The notes under the pieces: model-generated
Databases searched by the model: none
The model's input: the letters and a program-made list of their open reading frames with translations, nothing else
What the model was told of the DNA's origin: nothing
Assembly: GCF_026250525.1 (NCBI RefSeq)
Contig: NZ_CP111043.1
Location: forward strand, 3,547,001-3,611,000
DNA from: Chondrinema litorale
Lineage (GTDB): Bacteria > Bacteroidota > Bacteroidia > Cytophagales > Flammeovirgaceae
Direction: 5' to 3'
Length of the DNA stretch: 64,000 nt
Part shown: piece by piece, positions 1 to 9,097 of the stretch
Numbering within the stretch: the first letter of the stretch is position 1
Layout of the letters: every line of letters starts with the position of its first letter
Translations under genes and position numbers: made by a program

Positions 1-244
1 GTGCTAAATACTGGTCTATAGAATCGGTTAGTAATGCTGGGTTTGCAGAAAACATACTGGCATCTAACTGTTGTGAGCTTACATTTACTCCACCCAAACC
101 TACCATGCGGGTATTTACTGGTAGGTTTACAAATTCAAAAGTAGATATACCACCCACCTGTGCAAAAACAGGAACCTGAATGAGTAAAGTAAAAATGAAA
201 GCTGGGAAATATTTGCTAATAAATAAAGCAGTCTTTAACCGCAT
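1..244 (-). CDS. porQ: PorQ, type IX secretion system protein (N-terminal fragment)
   Basis: The minus-strand reading frame starts with ATG at 244 and runs off the left edge, so only about 81 residues are visible. A signal peptide (about residues 1-29, ending near VFAQ) is followed by GGISTFEFVNLP, then RMVGLGG and SANPALL. This order matches the N-terminus of PorQ/PorV-like outer-membrane beta-barrel proteins of the type IX secretion system, which handle cargo or attachment at the outer membrane. PorQ fits better than PorV because of the GG-x-FxF-x-NLP opening. The C-terminal barrel cannot be checked here. The gene is transcribed away from the rest of the window and is separated from the next minus-strand gene by a terminator. 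Confidence 0.72.
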   Translation of the reverse strand, partial: MRLKTALFISKYFPAFIFTLLIQVPVFAQVGGISTFEFVNLPVNTRMVGLGGVNVSSQQLDASMFSANPALLTDSIDQYLA

Positions 245-408
245 GCGAAACACTAGTTGTAAGAAAAAATGAATCAAAGCTAAATTTAAGTAATACCTTA
301 TAGCAAATGTAAAGTTTCTTATTTCTTGTGCTGTATTTACATTTAAAAAATTGAGCAGATTGTTTAGTTATTTGCAAATAACTGCTTTAAACATGATTGG
401 AAATAAAT

Positions 409-448
409 AAAAAAGCCTTGTTGTAATTTTACAACAAGGCTTTTTTTA
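409..448. terminator. Rho-independent terminator
   Basis: A near-perfect inverted repeat (AAAGCCTTGTTGTAA / TTACAACAAGGCTTT) has A runs on one side and T runs on the other. It can end transcription of the TonB-like gene (minus strand). Confidence 0.85.
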
Positions 449-464
449 AAGTATTTATGGAGTT

Positions 465-881
465 TTATATGCTTAATTTAAAGTTTAATGGAACTACTAC
501 CCATCTTTCTACTGTATTTCCTGAAGCATCTCTGGCAGGTTCGAATTTAAAAGCGTTTATTTTCTCTATGCAAGCTTCAGTTAGGGCTTTGTCTGCACTT
601 TTAACAATCTCATATTTCATTGGAGAACCGTCTTTACCAACATAGATTTTTGTAAGCACTTTGCCTTCAATTCCTTGTTTACGGCAAGAAATAGGGTATT
701 CAATGCTGTTTCTTACCTCCGAATAATTGACTGGCCTTGGTGGAACTACAAAAGTTTCTTCTGTATTTACAGCAGTAAAATCTGTATTTGTACTAGAAAC
801 CAAAGTTTGTGCATTTGCTGCAAAACCGAATAAGAAAAAAGCTGTAAGTGCTGAAAGCGATAGTTTTATATATTTTAACAT
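465..881 (-). CDS. Small secreted protein with TonB C-terminal domain
   Basis: The 138-residue protein has a signal peptide (about 1-24, FGFAANAQ) and one TonB C-terminal domain from about residue 50 to the end. That domain is seen in the pattern IEYPISCRKQGIEGKV, then VGKDGSPMKYEIVKS, then FKFEPARDASGNTV. Such domains normally sit at the end of TonB and contact outer-membrane receptors. Here the proline-rich spanner and a retained membrane anchor are missing, so it is probably a free periplasmic TonB-like domain rather than a working energy transducer. Bacteroidota carry many such stand-alone copies. It is a single-gene unit bounded by its own terminator. Confidence 0.8.
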   Translation of the reverse strand: MLKYIKLSLSALTAFFLFGFAANAQTLVSSTNTDFTAVNTEETFVVPPRPVNYSEVRNSIEYPISCRKQGIEGKVLTKIYVGKDGSPMKYEIVKSADKALTEACIEKINAFKFEPARDASGNTVERWVVVPLNFKLSI

Positions 882-922
882 GTTTCTAAAGTTTTATGTT
901 GACTCTCTATTAATCCTTTACG

Positions 923-930
923 CAAATATA
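923..930 (-). promoter_or_regulatory. Probable -7 element of the TonB-like gene
   Basis: TATATTTG on the minus strand fits the Bacteroidota -7 consensus TAnnTTTG, 42 bases upstream of the start codon at 881. No TTG is seen at the usual -33 spacing, so support is partial. Confidence 0.4.
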
Positions 931-1143
931 AATACAATGTTAACTATATGTTACATAATGATGATTTATTTTAATTAAACATTAACAGGTGTTATTCGAA
1001 AAGTAACATTTTTGTGATATTTAGGATAAAACAGCTATTTAGGCTTGTAGAGACTTTTTGGTAGGAACTTATCAGAATTTAAGACTGTAATAGTTTCGAA
1101 ATTTCGATACTTAACAATATTTTTTATCTACGTCTGAACCTTC

Positions 1144-2940
1144 ATGAAATTAATTAAAACTACGGGGCTTATACTGTTTATTACAGGCTTTATAACCTTT
1201 AATTACACCTTCTTTTTGTCTAATTATGAGCTTACAAGAAACATTGTAAGCGAGCAAATTCCCGATGGCTTACAAGAGTCTTTTACTCAAGAAGCATCAA
1301 GCATTATTGATAATACCATTTCTTCATCTTTTAAATTTATTGCTGAGTTAGACAAAGCATTTGAGACTATAAATGCGCAAGTACTAGATGCTTATGCAGT
1401 GAGCGATAATGAGTTGGATGAGCTGCTAAACGCTGCCCAAAAAGATGGGCAATATGTATTAACAGAAGATGTGGTAAAATCGGTTTTTAATGGTAACGAT
1501 GAAGCAACTGCATTTAAACAAAAAGCAATTATCGATTATGGGAGCTGGCTTTTTGGAACTACATATTCTACAAAAGATGAGTTGAATAATAACCTGTCAG
1601 GTGTGGTAGATAACATACGAAAATATGGCATTATTAATCAAAAAGGATTTGATAGATACAAGATAAAAGACATCAAAACTTCTATTACAAAAGCTGCTAC
1701 TAAAAGTCCAGTAAAGGATAATCCGTGGTTATTTATATTACTTACTTATGGTTTGTGCATCGTTGGGGCGAGTATGTACATTTTGCCAAAGTTAAATGAA
1801 GGAAAGCCGGGAATTAAGAATAATGGCATATTTAAGAGTGCCATGCATAATAAAGGCTGGTTAGGGATTTTAACAGGTACTTACCTTATACTTTTCTATA
1901 TATTTTTATACTACTATCCAGAATATATGCTCAACTGGATAATAATGGTAGATCCGATTAGTATTTTGCTAAAAGGGAGTAATGGTGGCAGATTTTTCCT
2001 TTACGGGTTTATATATACGCTTAGTATATTGGTAATGGGTGTGCGAATGATTATCAAATACAGACATAGTAAGTATCAGATTGTCCGTACTTTTTCAGTT
2101 ATGTTTTTTCAAACTGCATTTGCCTTTCTTATTCCTGAAATACTCTTAAGATTAAACCAACCTTATTACGATTTTAAAAATATCTGGCCGCTAGACTACG
2201 ATTTTTTCTTTGATAATGAATTGAGTACGCTGGTATCTAATGGAAGTATTGGCATTTTTATGTTGGGTTGGGGCATTACACTTATAGTAATTGGTGTACC
2301 GGTGTTTGTGTATTTTTTCGGAAAACGCTGGTATTGCTCTTGGGTTTGTGGTTGTGGTGGTCTAGCAGAAACTCTTGGCGATCCATACAGGCAATTATCT
2401 GACAAGTCTCTCAAAGCTTGGAAGATTGAAAGATATTCTATTCATGGTGTATTGGTATTTGCTGTTTTAATGACGATAGGTGTATTATACACTTACTTTA
2501 GTGGATTGGGTAGTTTGTTGGGTGTAAATACTTATATAATTAGAGAAACTTATGGTGCTTGGATAGGCGCAGGCTTTGCCGGAGTAGTAGGAACAGGCTT
2601 TTATCCTTTAATGGGCAACAGAGTTTGGTGTAGGTTTGGTTGCCCTTTAGCTGCTTATTTAGGAATCGTTCAGCGATTTAAATCAAGGTTTAGAATTACA
2701 ACCAATGGTGGGCAATGCATTTCATGTGGTAATTGTTCTACTTATTGCGAAATGGGCATAGATGTGCGTTGGTATGCACAAAGAGGTCAAAATATTGTAC
2801 GCTCATCTTGTGTGGGTTGTGGAGTGTGTTCAGCTGTGTGCCCGAGAGGAGTGCTAAATTTAGAAAATGCTTCTGAAGGAAACAGAACAACTACCCCAAT
2901 TGTTATTACAGGCAGAGAAGTTAAAGCCGTAAACAGCTAA
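1144..2940 (+). CDS. Membrane polyferredoxin of the NapH/CcoG/NosR type
   Basis: The 598-residue protein has an N-terminal membrane helix (about 7-27), then about 160 mostly helical, soluble, probably periplasmic residues, then several membrane helices from about 193 to 490. The cysteine motif YCSWVCGCGG lies near 397-406 and CRFGCP near 496. Two ferredoxin-like 4Fe-4S motifs follow: CISCGNCSTYC and CVGCGVCSAVCP (about 523-570). This layout is that of the NapH/RdxA(CcoG)/NosR group, which moves electrons through the membrane or assists metal-centre assembly. The long helical N-terminal domain is not part of plain NapH or CcoG, and no nap, nos or cco genes are nearby, so the partner is unknown. 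The start was chosen at the ATG preceding a clear membrane helix. Confidence 0.75.
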   Translation: MKLIKTTGLILFITGFITFNYTFFLSNYELTRNIVSEQIPDGLQESFTQEASSIIDNTISSSFKFIAELDKAFETINAQVLDAYAVSDNELDELLNAAQKDGQYVLTEDVVKSVFNGNDEATAFKQKAIIDYGSWLFGTTYSTKDELNNNLSGVVDNIRKYGIINQKGFDRYKIKDIKTSITKAATKSPVKDNPWLFILLTYGLCIVGASMYILPKLNEGKPGIKNNGIFKSAMHNKGWLGILTGTYLILFYIFLYYYPEYMLNWIIMVDPISILLKGSNGGRFFLYGFIYTLSILVMGVRMIIKYRHSKYQIVRTFSVMFFQTAFAFLIPEILLRLNQPYYDFKNIWPLDYDFFFDNELSTLVSNGSIGIFMLGWGITLIVIGVPVFVYFFGKRWYCSWVCGCGGLAETLGDPYRQLSDKSLKAWKIERYSIHGVLVFAVLMTIGVLYTYFSGLGSLLGVNTYIIRETYGAWIGAGFAGVVGTGFYPLMGNRVWCRFGCPLAAYLGIVQRFKSRFRITTNGGQCISCGNCSTYCEMGIDVRWYAQRGQNIVRSSCVGCGVCSAVCPRGVLNLENASEGNRTTTPIVITGREVKAVNS

Positions 2941-3127
2941 TTTTTAAATGAACGATCTAAATTTTTAAAAAAAAGTGTAGATTACGGTGTGATTTTGACA
3001 AAAAAACGGTTCTAATAAATGTAAAATGATGGATTATATCCATAAATTCTGACTATATGTCAGCTTTTTACATCTAGCAACACTTTTGAAACAGGATTTT
3101 GTGTAAATTCAAAATGAACATTTTAAG

Positions 3128-3805
3128 ATGATATTAAAAGACGAGTTTAGAAATTTTGCTGTAAAAGGAATGGGTATCAACAGCATGGTACTTGATCATT
3201 ACGTAGGTAATGTTGAAAACATGACCAGAACGGTAATAGAGGAAAGAGAAAGACGATTTGCAGAAATTGATGTGTTTTCAAGACTTATAGCAGATCGAAT
3301 AATATTTCTTGGTGCTCCTATTGATGATTATCTTTCTAATATAATTGTCGCTCAGCTGCTTTTCCTCGAATCATTAGATTCTAAAAAAGACATATTAGTA
3401 TATATCAACAGTCCGGGAGGTTCTGTTTATGCAGGTCTGGGAATTTACGATACAATGAATTATGTAAGACCTGATGTTGCTACTATATGTACTAGCATGG
3501 CTGCTTCTATGGGAGCTGTATTATTATGTGCTGGTGCAGAAGGCAAACGTACTGCTTTACCTCATGCAAGAGTAATGATTCACCAACCATTTGGTGGTGC
3601 TCAAGGTCAGGCTTCTGATATTGAGATTACTGCAAGAGAAATTCAGAAAGTTAAGAAAGAACTTTATGAGATAATTGCTACCCATAGTAAACAGCCATAC
3701 GAGAAGGTTTGGGAAGATTCTGACAGAGATTATTGGATGTCAGCAAAAGAGGCAAAAGAGTATGGAATAATAGATGAAGTACTATCTCATCATAACGAAA
3801 AGTGA
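3128..3805 (+). CDS. clpP: ATP-dependent Clp protease proteolytic subunit
   Basis: The 225-residue serine peptidase forms the double-ring chamber that degrades proteins fed by ClpX. The catalytic residues are visible: Ser127 in SMAASMGA, His152 in MIHQP, and an Asp at about 201 in [14 protein letters not shown], the substrate-binding segment, lies at 92-99. The N-terminal 30 or so residues are longer than in E. coli mature ClpP and may include a propeptide. clpX follows after a 128-base gap, the usual arrangement. The gap holds hairpins, so co-transcription may be partial. Confidence 0.97.
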   Translation: MILKDEFRNFAVKGMGINSMVLDHYVGNVENMTRTVIEERERRFAEIDVFSRLIADRIIFLGAPIDDYLSNIIVAQLLFLESLDSKKDILVYINSPGGSVYAGLGIYDTMNYVRPDVATICTSMAASMGAVLLCAGAEGKRTALPHARVMIHQPFGGAQGQASDIEITAREIQKVKKELYEIIATHSKQPYEKVWEDSDRDYWMSAKEAKEYGIIDEVLSHHNEK

Positions 3806-3844
3806 TTTTTCGTATTTATCTATTATTTTTACACTATGGAACAG

Positions 3845-3867
3845 GCCTGAAAATTGAATTTTCAGGC
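3845..3867. terminator. Hairpin between clpP and clpX
   Basis: The stem GCCTGAAAAT / ATTTTCAGGC has only a weak T-rich tail, so it may be a leaky terminator or a processing or stability element for clpP mRNA. Confidence 0.4.
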
Positions 3868-3933
3868 TTCGTTGTAACCGGAAAACAATAAAAAACCGGT
3901 CTAATATTAATAAAATACGGAATATCAAATTTT

Positions 3934-5160
3934 ATGAAAGATATTGTTTGCTCATTTTGCGGGGCCAGAAAAGAACAAGTTGAATTGATGGTATCAGGTT
4001 TAAATGCACATATTTGTAATAAGTGTATTGAACAAACCTGGCGTATTCTTAATGAAGAAAGAAAGCCCAAAAGCTCAGGTAAACCAGTGTTTAAATTGGT
4101 AAAACCTGCAGACATGAAAACACATCTTGACGAATACATTATTGGACAGGATAAAGCTAAAAAGGTGTTATCTGTTGCTGTGTATAATCACTATAAGAGA
4201 TTAATGCAGAAAGAGTCTAATGATGAAGTGAATATTGAGAAGTCTAATATTATAATGGTGGGAGAGACTGGTACAGGAAAAACCTTACTGGCTAAAACCA
4301 TGGCAAAAGCACTACAGGTTCCATTCTGTATTGCAGATGCAACTGTTATAACCGAAGCAGGTTATGTTGGTGAAGATGTTGAAACAATTCTTACTAGACT
4401 TTTACAGGCTGCAGATTACGATCAGGAATCTGCTGAAATGGGAATCGTTTATATTGATGAGATTGACAAAATTGCCAGAAAGTCTGATAACCCATCAATT
4501 ACTAGAGATGTTAGTGGAGAAGGAGTGCAGCAAGCATTATTAAAATTATTAGAAGGATCAATAGTAAATGTTCCTCCACAGGGTGGTAGAAAACACCCAG
4601 AGCAAAAAATGATTGCAGTAAATACTGAAAACATATTATTTATTTGTGGTGGTGCTTTTGATGGAATCCAGAAAAGAATTGCATCAAGATTAAATACAAG
4701 ACCAGTTGGTTTTGTAGGTGAAAGCGAAAAAGATAAAGAAGTAGATGCTGACAATCTATTGCAGTATGTTTCTAGCCAAGATTTAAAAGCATTTGGTTTA
4801 ATACCTGAATTAATTGGTAGACTACCAGTAGTAGCACACCTTAATCCATTAGATAAAACAGCTTTAAGATCAATTCTTACCGAGCCTAAAAACTCTATTG
4901 TTAAACAGTATGTTAAGTTGTTTGAAATGGAGGATATCAAAATAACTTTTTCTGATGATGCACTCGATTTCATTGTAGATAAAGCGGTAGAATTTGGATT
5001 AGGTGCTAGAGGGTTAAGATCGATTTGTGAAGCTATTATGTTGGAACCTATGTACGATTTACCTTCTAATGACAGTGTGAAAGAGATGGAGATTAATCTA
5101 GAATTTGTAAAAAAACAGATTGATAATGCTGTAGATTCTAGAAAACTGAGGGTAGCCTAA
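3934..5160 (+). CDS. clpX: ATP-dependent Clp protease ATP-binding subunit ClpX
   Basis: The 408-residue AAA+ unfoldase recognises tagged or damaged proteins and threads them into ClpP. The N-terminal zinc-binding domain has CSFC at 6-9 and CNKC at 28-31. Walker A GETGTGKT lies at about 110-117 and Walker [10 protein letters not shown] near 171. A VGF tripeptide at about 257 stands where the ClpP-docking IGF loop is found in other ClpX proteins. The C-terminal small AAA domain includes [11 protein letters not shown] (sensor-2 arginine). Length is typical of the family. It lies downstream of clpP and upstream of ybaB on the same strand. Confidence 0.97.
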   Translation: MKDIVCSFCGARKEQVELMVSGLNAHICNKCIEQTWRILNEERKPKSSGKPVFKLVKPADMKTHLDEYIIGQDKAKKVLSVAVYNHYKRLMQKESNDEVNIEKSNIIMVGETGTGKTLLAKTMAKALQVPFCIADATVITEAGYVGEDVETILTRLLQAADYDQESAEMGIVYIDEIDKIARKSDNPSITRDVSGEGVQQALLKLLEGSIVNVPPQGGRKHPEQKMIAVNTENILFICGGAFDGIQKRIASRLNTRPVGFVGESEKDKEVDADNLLQYVSSQDLKAFGLIPELIGRLPVVAHLNPLDKTALRSILTEPKNSIVKQYVKLFEMEDIKITFSDDALDFIVDKAVEFGLGARGLRSICEAIMLEPMYDLPSNDSVKEMEINLEFVKKQIDNAVDSRKLRVA

Positions 5161-5231
5161 TTAAAGAAACCGATTGTATTTATAAGCTCATAATTAATAG
5201 GAAAGCATTATAAAATAAAAATATTTTAGTT

Positions 5232-5555
5232 ATGGATATGATGAAAATGTTCGGCAAAATGAAGGAGGTACAGGCTAAACTTCAAGAAGCTCAAGAAGGT
5301 TTAGCAGATATTACCGAAACTGCCGAAGCTGGTGGTGGAATGGTTAAAGTTACCATAAACGGTAAGAAGCAAATCGTTAATCTAGATATAGATGACGACC
5401 TTGTAAAACCAGAAGACAAAGAAATGCTTCAAGATTTGGTAGTTGCTGCAGTTAATAAGGCAATGGAAAGTATTGAAGTAAGAGTAAAAGAAGAATTAAA
5501 AAAATCTACTGAAGGATTTATGCCTAATATTCCAGGAATGGATTTCGGTATGTAA
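5232..5555 (+). CDS. YbaB/EbfC family nucleoid-associated protein
   Basis: The 107-residue protein opens with a methionine- and lysine-rich helix (MDMMKMFGKMKEVQAKLQE). The short beta core typical of YbaB/EbfC DNA-binding dimers follows, with GGGMVKVTINGKKQIV and LDIDDDLVKPEDKEMLQDLV. It binds DNA without strong sequence preference in studied homologs. It sits 71 bases after clpX on the same strand. In many other bacteria ybaB follows dnaX, so this placement differs. Confidence 0.93.
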   Translation: MDMMKMFGKMKEVQAKLQEAQEGLADITETAEAGGGMVKVTINGKKQIVNLDIDDDLVKPEDKEMLQDLVVAAVNKAMESIEVRVKEELKKSTEGFMPNIPGMDFGM

Positions 5556-5604
5556 TTCAGTAAAACATATAGCTTCAGTTATCAAAAAATCAGCATAATT
5601 AATA

Positions 5605-6639
5605 TTGGAAAGCAGGAGTAAAGTAGCAGTTGTTATATTAAATTATAATACAAGAGATTTACTGGAGCAGTTTCTTCCATTAGTAAAAACATATAGTGGC
5701 GATGCTCAAATAATTGTAGCAGATAATGCGTCTCCCGACGACTCTGTAAGTTATTTAGAGCAAAATCACCCAGATGTAAAAATTATAAAGCTATCACAAA
5801 ACCTTGGGTTTTGTGGTGGCTACAATGAATCACTCAAGCAAGTAGATGCAGACTATTTAGTATTACTTAATACTGACATAGAAGTTACTCCCGGTTGGCT
5901 CGATCCCCTTGTTGCCGTTCTAGATTCCAATTTGCAGATTGCATGTTGCCAACCAAAAATTAAATCTTACAATAATAAAAATGTATTTGAACATGCAGGT
6001 GCTGCAGGAGGCTTTATTGACTATTTAGGTTATCCATTCTGCAGAGGAAGAATATTTAATACTGTTGAAGAAGACCACGGCCAGTACAATGATAGTAGCC
6101 AGATTTTTTGGGCAAGTGGAGCTTGTATGTGCATTCGAACTGAACTATTTAAATCTTTTGGTGGGTTTGATGAGAGCTTTTTTGCTCACATGGAAGAAAT
6201 TGATTTGTGTTGGCGTATGCAGCGTGCAGGTTACAAAGTTTTTTATACTCCACAAAGCGAAGTTTATCATATTGGAGGAGGTACATTAGATTATGAAAAT
6301 CCTAGGAAAGTTTATCTGAATTTTAGAAACGGCTTATTCATGATTTATAAAAACTTGCCATCTCAAAATCTGCTACCATTAATATTTATGCGATTGGTTT
6401 TAGATGGAGTTGCCGCTTGTTCTTTTTTAGTGCAGGGTAAATTTAAATCTATTTTGGCTGTACTAAACGCACACTTTTCCTTCTATACAAACCTGAAATC
6501 TTTAAATTTAAAAAGAAACGAACTACAGCCATCTCATAAATTTAAAGTAAATCTGCCTATATATAATAAAAGTATAGTGTTTAGTTATTTTGTAAAAAAA
6601 CAGCAAACGTTTAATAGTTTAGAAAAAATAAACTATTAG
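5605..6639 (+). CDS. Family 2 glycosyltransferase (rhamnosyltransferase-like)
   Basis: The 344-residue GT-A fold enzyme starts with VAVVILNYNTRDLLEQFLP, the nucleotide-sugar binding start of GT2 enzymes. The acceptor or metal motif VLLNTDIEV follows at about 92-100, and the catalytic-base region FFAHMEEIDLCWRMQRAGYKV at about 192-212. The C-terminal 80 residues contain a weakly hydrophobic segment and could touch the membrane. Such enzymes build cell-surface polysaccharide, but the exact donor and acceptor cannot be read. The start is TTG at 5605, the only sensible start before the first beta strand. The 3' end overlaps the convergent PspC gene by 4 bases. Confidence 0.88.
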   Translation: MESRSKVAVVILNYNTRDLLEQFLPLVKTYSGDAQIIVADNASPDDSVSYLEQNHPDVKIIKLSQNLGFCGGYNESLKQVDADYLVLLNTDIEVTPGWLDPLVAVLDSNLQIACCQPKIKSYNNKNVFEHAGAAGGFIDYLGYPFCRGRIFNTVEEDHGQYNDSSQIFWASGACMCIRTELFKSFGGFDESFFAHMEEIDLCWRMQRAGYKVFYTPQSEVYHIGGGTLDYENPRKVYLNFRNGLFMIYKNLPSQNLLPLIFMRLVLDGVAACSFLVQGKFKSILAVLNAHFSFYTNLKSLNLKRNELQPSHKFKVNLPIYNKSIVFSYFVKKQQTFNSLEKINY

Positions 6640-6854
6640 ATAGCTCTTCCTTTAAAGTAGTCTTTTCTTAAATATTTTTTAAGGTTCATCCAAAAGGCTA
6701 AAGCCAGATATATTATAATAGGTGAGCCAAATGCTATAAAAGAAGCATAAATAAAGTAAAGACGAATTACATTAGTAGAAATTCCAAGAATATCTCCTAA
6801 CCAAGTGCATACACCAAACGCTTTTTTTTCAAAGAAGTACAGTATCCTTTTCAT
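6636..6854 (-). CDS. PspC domain membrane protein
   Basis: The small (about 72 residues) protein has FGVCTWLGDILGISTNVIRLYFI followed by a second hydrophobic stretch (SPIIIYLALAFWMN), which is the PspC domain. PspC proteins sense or buffer envelope stress at the inner membrane. The ATG at 6854 is preferred over the in-frame ATG at 6884. It starts MKRILYFFEKK as in related proteins and has AGAAGG a few bases upstream. The gene converges with the glycosyltransferase, with a 4-base overlap of the stop codons. Confidence 0.8.
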   Translation of the reverse strand: MKRILYFFEKKAFGVCTWLGDILGISTNVIRLYFIYASFIAFGSPIIIYLALAFWMNLKKYLRKDYFKGRAI

Positions 6855-7080
6855 AGCCTTCTGATTTGTTATTTCAAACAACAATAATCTTTAAGCATTT
6901 TTTGAAATAAATTACAAAGCAATTTAAACAGTTATGGAACTGCATTGTTATAATACAGTAAAGTGATTTATATCAAATTTAGTGAAAAATATTACTTGTA
7001 TGTTTATGTGAGTAAGTTTTTTTATTTTCTTAGATTTGCCTTTAAAATCACTATATATTTATATAAAATCTAATTTTTTA

Positions 7081-7111
7081 TTGGAATAGTTAATTTATAA
7101 AAATAATTTTG
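7081..7111 (+). promoter_or_regulatory. Bacteroidota-type promoter of the OmpA/TPR lipoprotein gene
   Basis: TTG at 7081-7083, 20 bases, then TAATTTTG at 7104-7111 exactly fit the TTG / TAnnTTTG consensus. The expected transcription start is near 7118, about 30 bases before the ATG. Confidence 0.75.
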
Positions 7112-7146
7112 TAATCGATAGAGTACTAAACTTAGAGAAATTTGTT

Positions 7147-8952
7147 ATGAATATGTACAAACGGGCGTTATCAGCTTCTTTACTTTCAGGTTTGCTGTTT
7201 ATGGCAAGCTGTAACTCACTTACACCACTTATTGAGTCAGCTAAGAATGGACAGTCAACTATTGAACCATCTCCACTTGAATTACATGGAGATTCTGTTT
7301 CATTTGTAGCTTCAGTTACAGTTCCTGAAAATGTACTGAAGCCGAAAATAATGTATGAACTACAAGTATATTACGATACTGAAACTACTGATCCAGTTTT
7401 ATTGGGTACAATGGAATATGATGGTGATCAGTTAGCAGAGAATCCATCTCCAACAGTAGAAAAATACTTTGGATTTATCTACGAAGACCAATACAAAGAA
7501 GGTCAAGTTCAATTCAAAGGAAAAGCTTACAAAAAGAAAAAACCAGAGAAATTTAAAGAGTCTGAGTTCTATACTCTAGATGAATTAGGTAAAGGTGTTA
7601 TTACTACTTCTCAATTAGTACAAGCTCCTTACGTAGCTAACTACGTACCTCACGGTTACGACAACTCTGAGAAATATGTACCACAAAACATCGACTTCTA
7701 CTTCTTACAAGGAAGATCAAACTTGAGATATAGTGAGAAAAGAGGCGATATGGGTAAACAACTTGATACTTATGTAAAAGAGAACTTACCTACAAGAAGA
7801 GTAAACATTACTGGTATGCACTCTCCTGAAGGTCCTACTGATGTAAACAGCAAGTTAGCTAACGAAAGAGCTGCAGTTGTTGAAGAGTTCTATAAGTCTC
7901 TTGGTGAGAAATATGACTACGAAAGCACTATGGACAGCATCGAGTTTGTTCAAAAGCCTGTAGTTGAAGACTGGACTGCATTTAAAGATGCTGTTTCTGG
8001 TACTGACAGACTTTCTGATGCTCAGAAAAGTGAAGTAATGGATATCGTTAACGGTTCTGGTGATTTCGTATCTAAAGAATTAAAATTACAAACTCTTTCT
8101 TTCTACAGAACTCTTTTCAGAGAAATCTACCCTCCATTAAGAGCTGGTAAAGCTGAAGTTCTTCAAATTAAAGACGAGCCTACAGATGCTGAGATCATGG
8201 TTATGTCTCAACAAGCTGCTAACGGTGAAGAAGTTGACGGATTAAACTCTAAGATGGTTGCTTATGCTGCTTCTATGTCTCCAGATCTTCAAGAGAAAGA
8301 AAAAATGTACCAAGCTGCTATCAAAATGGATGATAGCTACTCTGCTTACAACAACTTAGGTGCTACTTATATGGAAATGGCTGTTCAAGCTGGTTCTGCA
8401 AGTGATAAAGAAAGCTTTGTTGAAAAAGCTATCTCTAACTTCAAGTTAAGTATTCAAAAACAACAGTCTACTGAAGCTAAAGTAAACCTTGCAAGTGCTC
8501 AGTTACTAACTGGTGATGTTGAAGGTGCTAAGGCAAGCTTAAGCGGTGCTAGCGGTTCTGGTGAATTAGGTCAAACTATCAGCGCTCTTAAAGGTTACTT
8601 TGCAATCACAACTGCAGACTACTCAACTGCTATCAGCGAATTAGAGCGTGCTGGAAACGATCCAATGTCTATTTACAATAAGGCATTAGCTATCTTATTA
8701 AAAGATTCTAAAGAATTATCAGACGATTTCAGCAAAGCAAAATCTGCTTTTGGTGAAGCAATCTCTGCTGATTCTAAAAATGCTTATGCATTTTATGGTG
8801 CTGCTATTGCTGCTGCAAGAATGGGCAACAGTAGTGATGTAACTAGCAACCTTAAAAAAGCAATTGAACTTAACAGCGATCTTCAAGAAAGAGCTGTAAA
8901 AGACCTTGAGTTCATGAGCGTTCAGGATGCTGTAACTGCTGCGACCAGATAA
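7147..8952 (+). CDS. Abundant lipoprotein with OmpA-like and TPR regions
   Basis: The 601-residue lipoprotein has lipobox LLFMASC, with the lipidated Cys at about residue 22. A beta-rich region follows up to about 190. Residues about 190-260 resemble an OmpA-like peptidoglycan-binding fold, with FYFLQGRSNLRY then ITGMHSPEGPTDVNSKLANERA. The C-terminal third is helical TPR-like (AYNNLGATYMEMA, AISNFKLSIQ, AYAFYGAAIAAARMG). Codon use is strongly biased to a few codons (GCT, TCT, AAA, TTA, GAA), together with a consensus promoter and a strong terminator, suggesting very high expression. The likely role is linking the outer membrane or a surface machine to peptidoglycan. I cannot assign a named gene. 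Confidence 0.65.
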   Translation: MNMYKRALSASLLSGLLFMASCNSLTPLIESAKNGQSTIEPSPLELHGDSVSFVASVTVPENVLKPKIMYELQVYYDTETTDPVLLGTMEYDGDQLAENPSPTVEKYFGFIYEDQYKEGQVQFKGKAYKKKKPEKFKESEFYTLDELGKGVITTSQLVQAPYVANYVPHGYDNSEKYVPQNIDFYFLQGRSNLRYSEKRGDMGKQLDTYVKENLPTRRVNITGMHSPEGPTDVNSKLANERAAVVEEFYKSLGEKYDYESTMDSIEFVQKPVVEDWTAFKDAVSGTDRLSDAQKSEVMDIVNGSGDFVSKELKLQTLSFYRTLFREIYPPLRAGKAEVLQIKDEPTDAEIMVMSQQAANGEEVDGLNSKMVAYAASMSPDLQEKEKMYQAAIKMDDSYSAYNNLGATYMEMAVQAGSASDKESFVEKAISNFKLSIQKQQSTEAKVNLASAQLLTGDVEGAKASLSGASGSGELGQTISALKGYFAITTADYSTAISELERAGNDPMSIYNKALAILLKDSKELSDDFSKAKSAFGEAISADSKNAYAFYGAAIAAARMGNSSDVTSNLKKAIELNSDLQERAVKDLEFMSVQDAVTAATR

Positions 8953-8975
8953 TCAATATTATATATATAAATTTT

Positions 8976-9012
8976 AAGCCTGCTTTTTTGCGAAAGCAGG
9001 CTTTCTTTTTTT
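8976..9012. terminator. Rho-independent terminator
   Basis: AAGCCTGCTTT / AAAGCAGGCTT stem followed by a T-rich run, just after the lipoprotein stop codon. Confidence 0.88.
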
Positions 9013-9097
9013 ATAATAGGTTTTTGTCATGTATTTTTGCTGCGCTTTAAAAATAGATTTCGTTTACCCAAGTATTAAAATATAGTTAAATATAGCA

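Noticed and set aside
2196..2414. 72-codon minus-strand ORF within the polyferredoxin gene
   Set aside because: Antisense shadow of a well-supported gene with no own signal.
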